From: an uncultured Fidelibacterota bacterium
Lineage (GTDB): Bacteria; Fidelibacterota; Marinisomatia; Marinisomatales; UBA1611
Reading direction: 5' to 3'
DNA: 7,177 nt
Assembly: GCA_937893835.1 (NCBI GenBank)
Contig: CALCSS010000080.1
Span: forward strand, 1-7,177
Part shown: positions 6,735 to 7,177 of the stretch, one piece after another
How the letters are laid out: every line of letters begins with the position of its first letter
Numbering within the stretch: the first letter of the stretch is position 1
The notes under the pieces: generated by a model
What the model saw: the letters and a program-made list of their open reading frames with translations, nothing else
Database searches by the model: none
Told to the model about the DNA's origin: nothing
Program-made: the position numbers and the translations under genes

Positions 6735-7177
6735 ATGGGGATCATTAAAGAAATGAGACACCCTTTTTCATCGATCTTGATCATGGGATTATTATGGAAT
6801 TGTGCAGGTACTCCGCCTGAGCCAACTCCAGAGCCAGTTCCGGAGCCAGAACCCGTCGTAGTCATTCCACCATCACCTCCCAAAGCCATCTCAATACAGT
6901 CTGTCGAATACGACCTTGAGAACATGACCATTAAATGGAATTCCTCAAGTGAGTCCACATTCAAGAGCTATACGCTATTGACCTCTAAGGGCAATACCCC
7001 TTCGATCGATACATTGTCCATCTTTATGAATGTTGAGGACACGATGCACATTATCGATCGATTCGACCCCACTCTACCCAATTGGTTCTGGATAGTGGTT
7101 GAAAATAACACAGGCCTAGAGACCGAGGGTGAACGATCGACCCATGTTTTGGAGACCATGCCGCCAGATAGAACAGA
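6735..7177 (+). CDS. Lipoprotein with Pro-Glu linker and FN3-like domain, 3' partial
   Basis: The frame stays open for 147 residues to the right edge. The N-terminus (MGIIKEMRHPFSSILIMGLL) is a short basic and hydrophobic signal peptide ending in LLWNC, with Cys23 as the likely lipidated residue. Asn at -1 is atypical of a lipobox. A PPEPTPEPVPEPEP spacer (27-40) follows, which would hold the rest away from the membrane. Residues about 51-140 look like an FN3-type beta-sandwich (MTIKWNSSSESTFKSYTLL and later NWFWIVVENNTG). The start at 6735 has a weak AAGAGA upstream; ATG at 6753 (MRHPFSS...) is an equally possible start and keeps the signal peptide. It is probably a surface or periplasmic lipoprotein in an operon with the 53-aa protein. 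Its function is unknown. Confidence -1.
   Translation, partial: MGIIKEMRHPFSSILIMGLLWNCAGTPPEPTPEPVPEPEPVVVIPPSPPKAISIQSVEYDLENMTIKWNSSSESTFKSYTLLTSKGNTPSIDTLSIFMNVEDTMHIIDRFDPTLPNWFWIVVENNTGLETEGERSTHVLETMPPDRT

Noticed and set aside
6701..6964. Minus-strand frame with a Gly-Ser/Thr-rich stretch
   Set aside because: The Gly-Ser repeat is the reverse complement of the Pro-Glu spacer in the lipoprotein gene. The plus-strand reading has a signal peptide, lipobox and FN3 pattern and is clearly the real one.

Overview
The window holds three protein-coding regions, all on the + strand, and one intrinsic terminator. It looks like a piece of a marine, secretion-rich bacterium of the Bacteroidota/FCB type. 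My best guess is the Marinimicrobia (SAR406) lineage. The reasons are the C-terminal type IX secretion (T9SS) sorting tail with its NYPNPFNP motif, the GCTD...DDGSC linker, the split 'choice-of-anchor'-type Ig repeats and the VNDPP cadherin-like repeats. These features are recognised from memory, not from a search. I see no tRNA, rRNA, CRISPR array, transposase, phage gene or toxin/defence gene.

Region 1-6470 is one giant secreted or surface protein gene that runs in from beyond the left edge. The frame is open from the first complete codon at nt 3, so 2155 residues are visible and the true start and signal peptide lie outside the window. In visible numbering, residue k begins at nt 3k. The order is: the end of a beta-rich domain (1-122), a Cys-pair linker (128-148), a LamG-like domain (157-357), three Ig-like repeats (361-1476), a chain of four cadherin/dystroglycan-like repeats (1480-1855), two FN3-like modules (about 1857-2055) and a T9SS type A sorting domain (2061-2155). 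Each of the three Ig-like repeats is split by a different inserted domain: glutamine-amidotransferase-like, unrecognised, and glycine-rich.

Region 6471-6571 is the intergenic gap. A perfect 12-bp hairpin with a T run ends the giant gene, and the remaining 51 bp must hold whatever promoter serves the next genes.

Region 6572-7177 holds two short genes one base apart, probably one operon. The first encodes a 53-residue single-span membrane protein with a charged helix. The second encodes a lipoprotein with a Pro-Glu linker and an FN3-like domain, cut off by the right edge. The overall theme is cell-surface and exported proteins. The most unusual feature is the three-fold use of one insertion point in the Ig-like repeats, together with a base-composition mosaic along the giant gene. 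No previously undescribed multi-gene system is evident.
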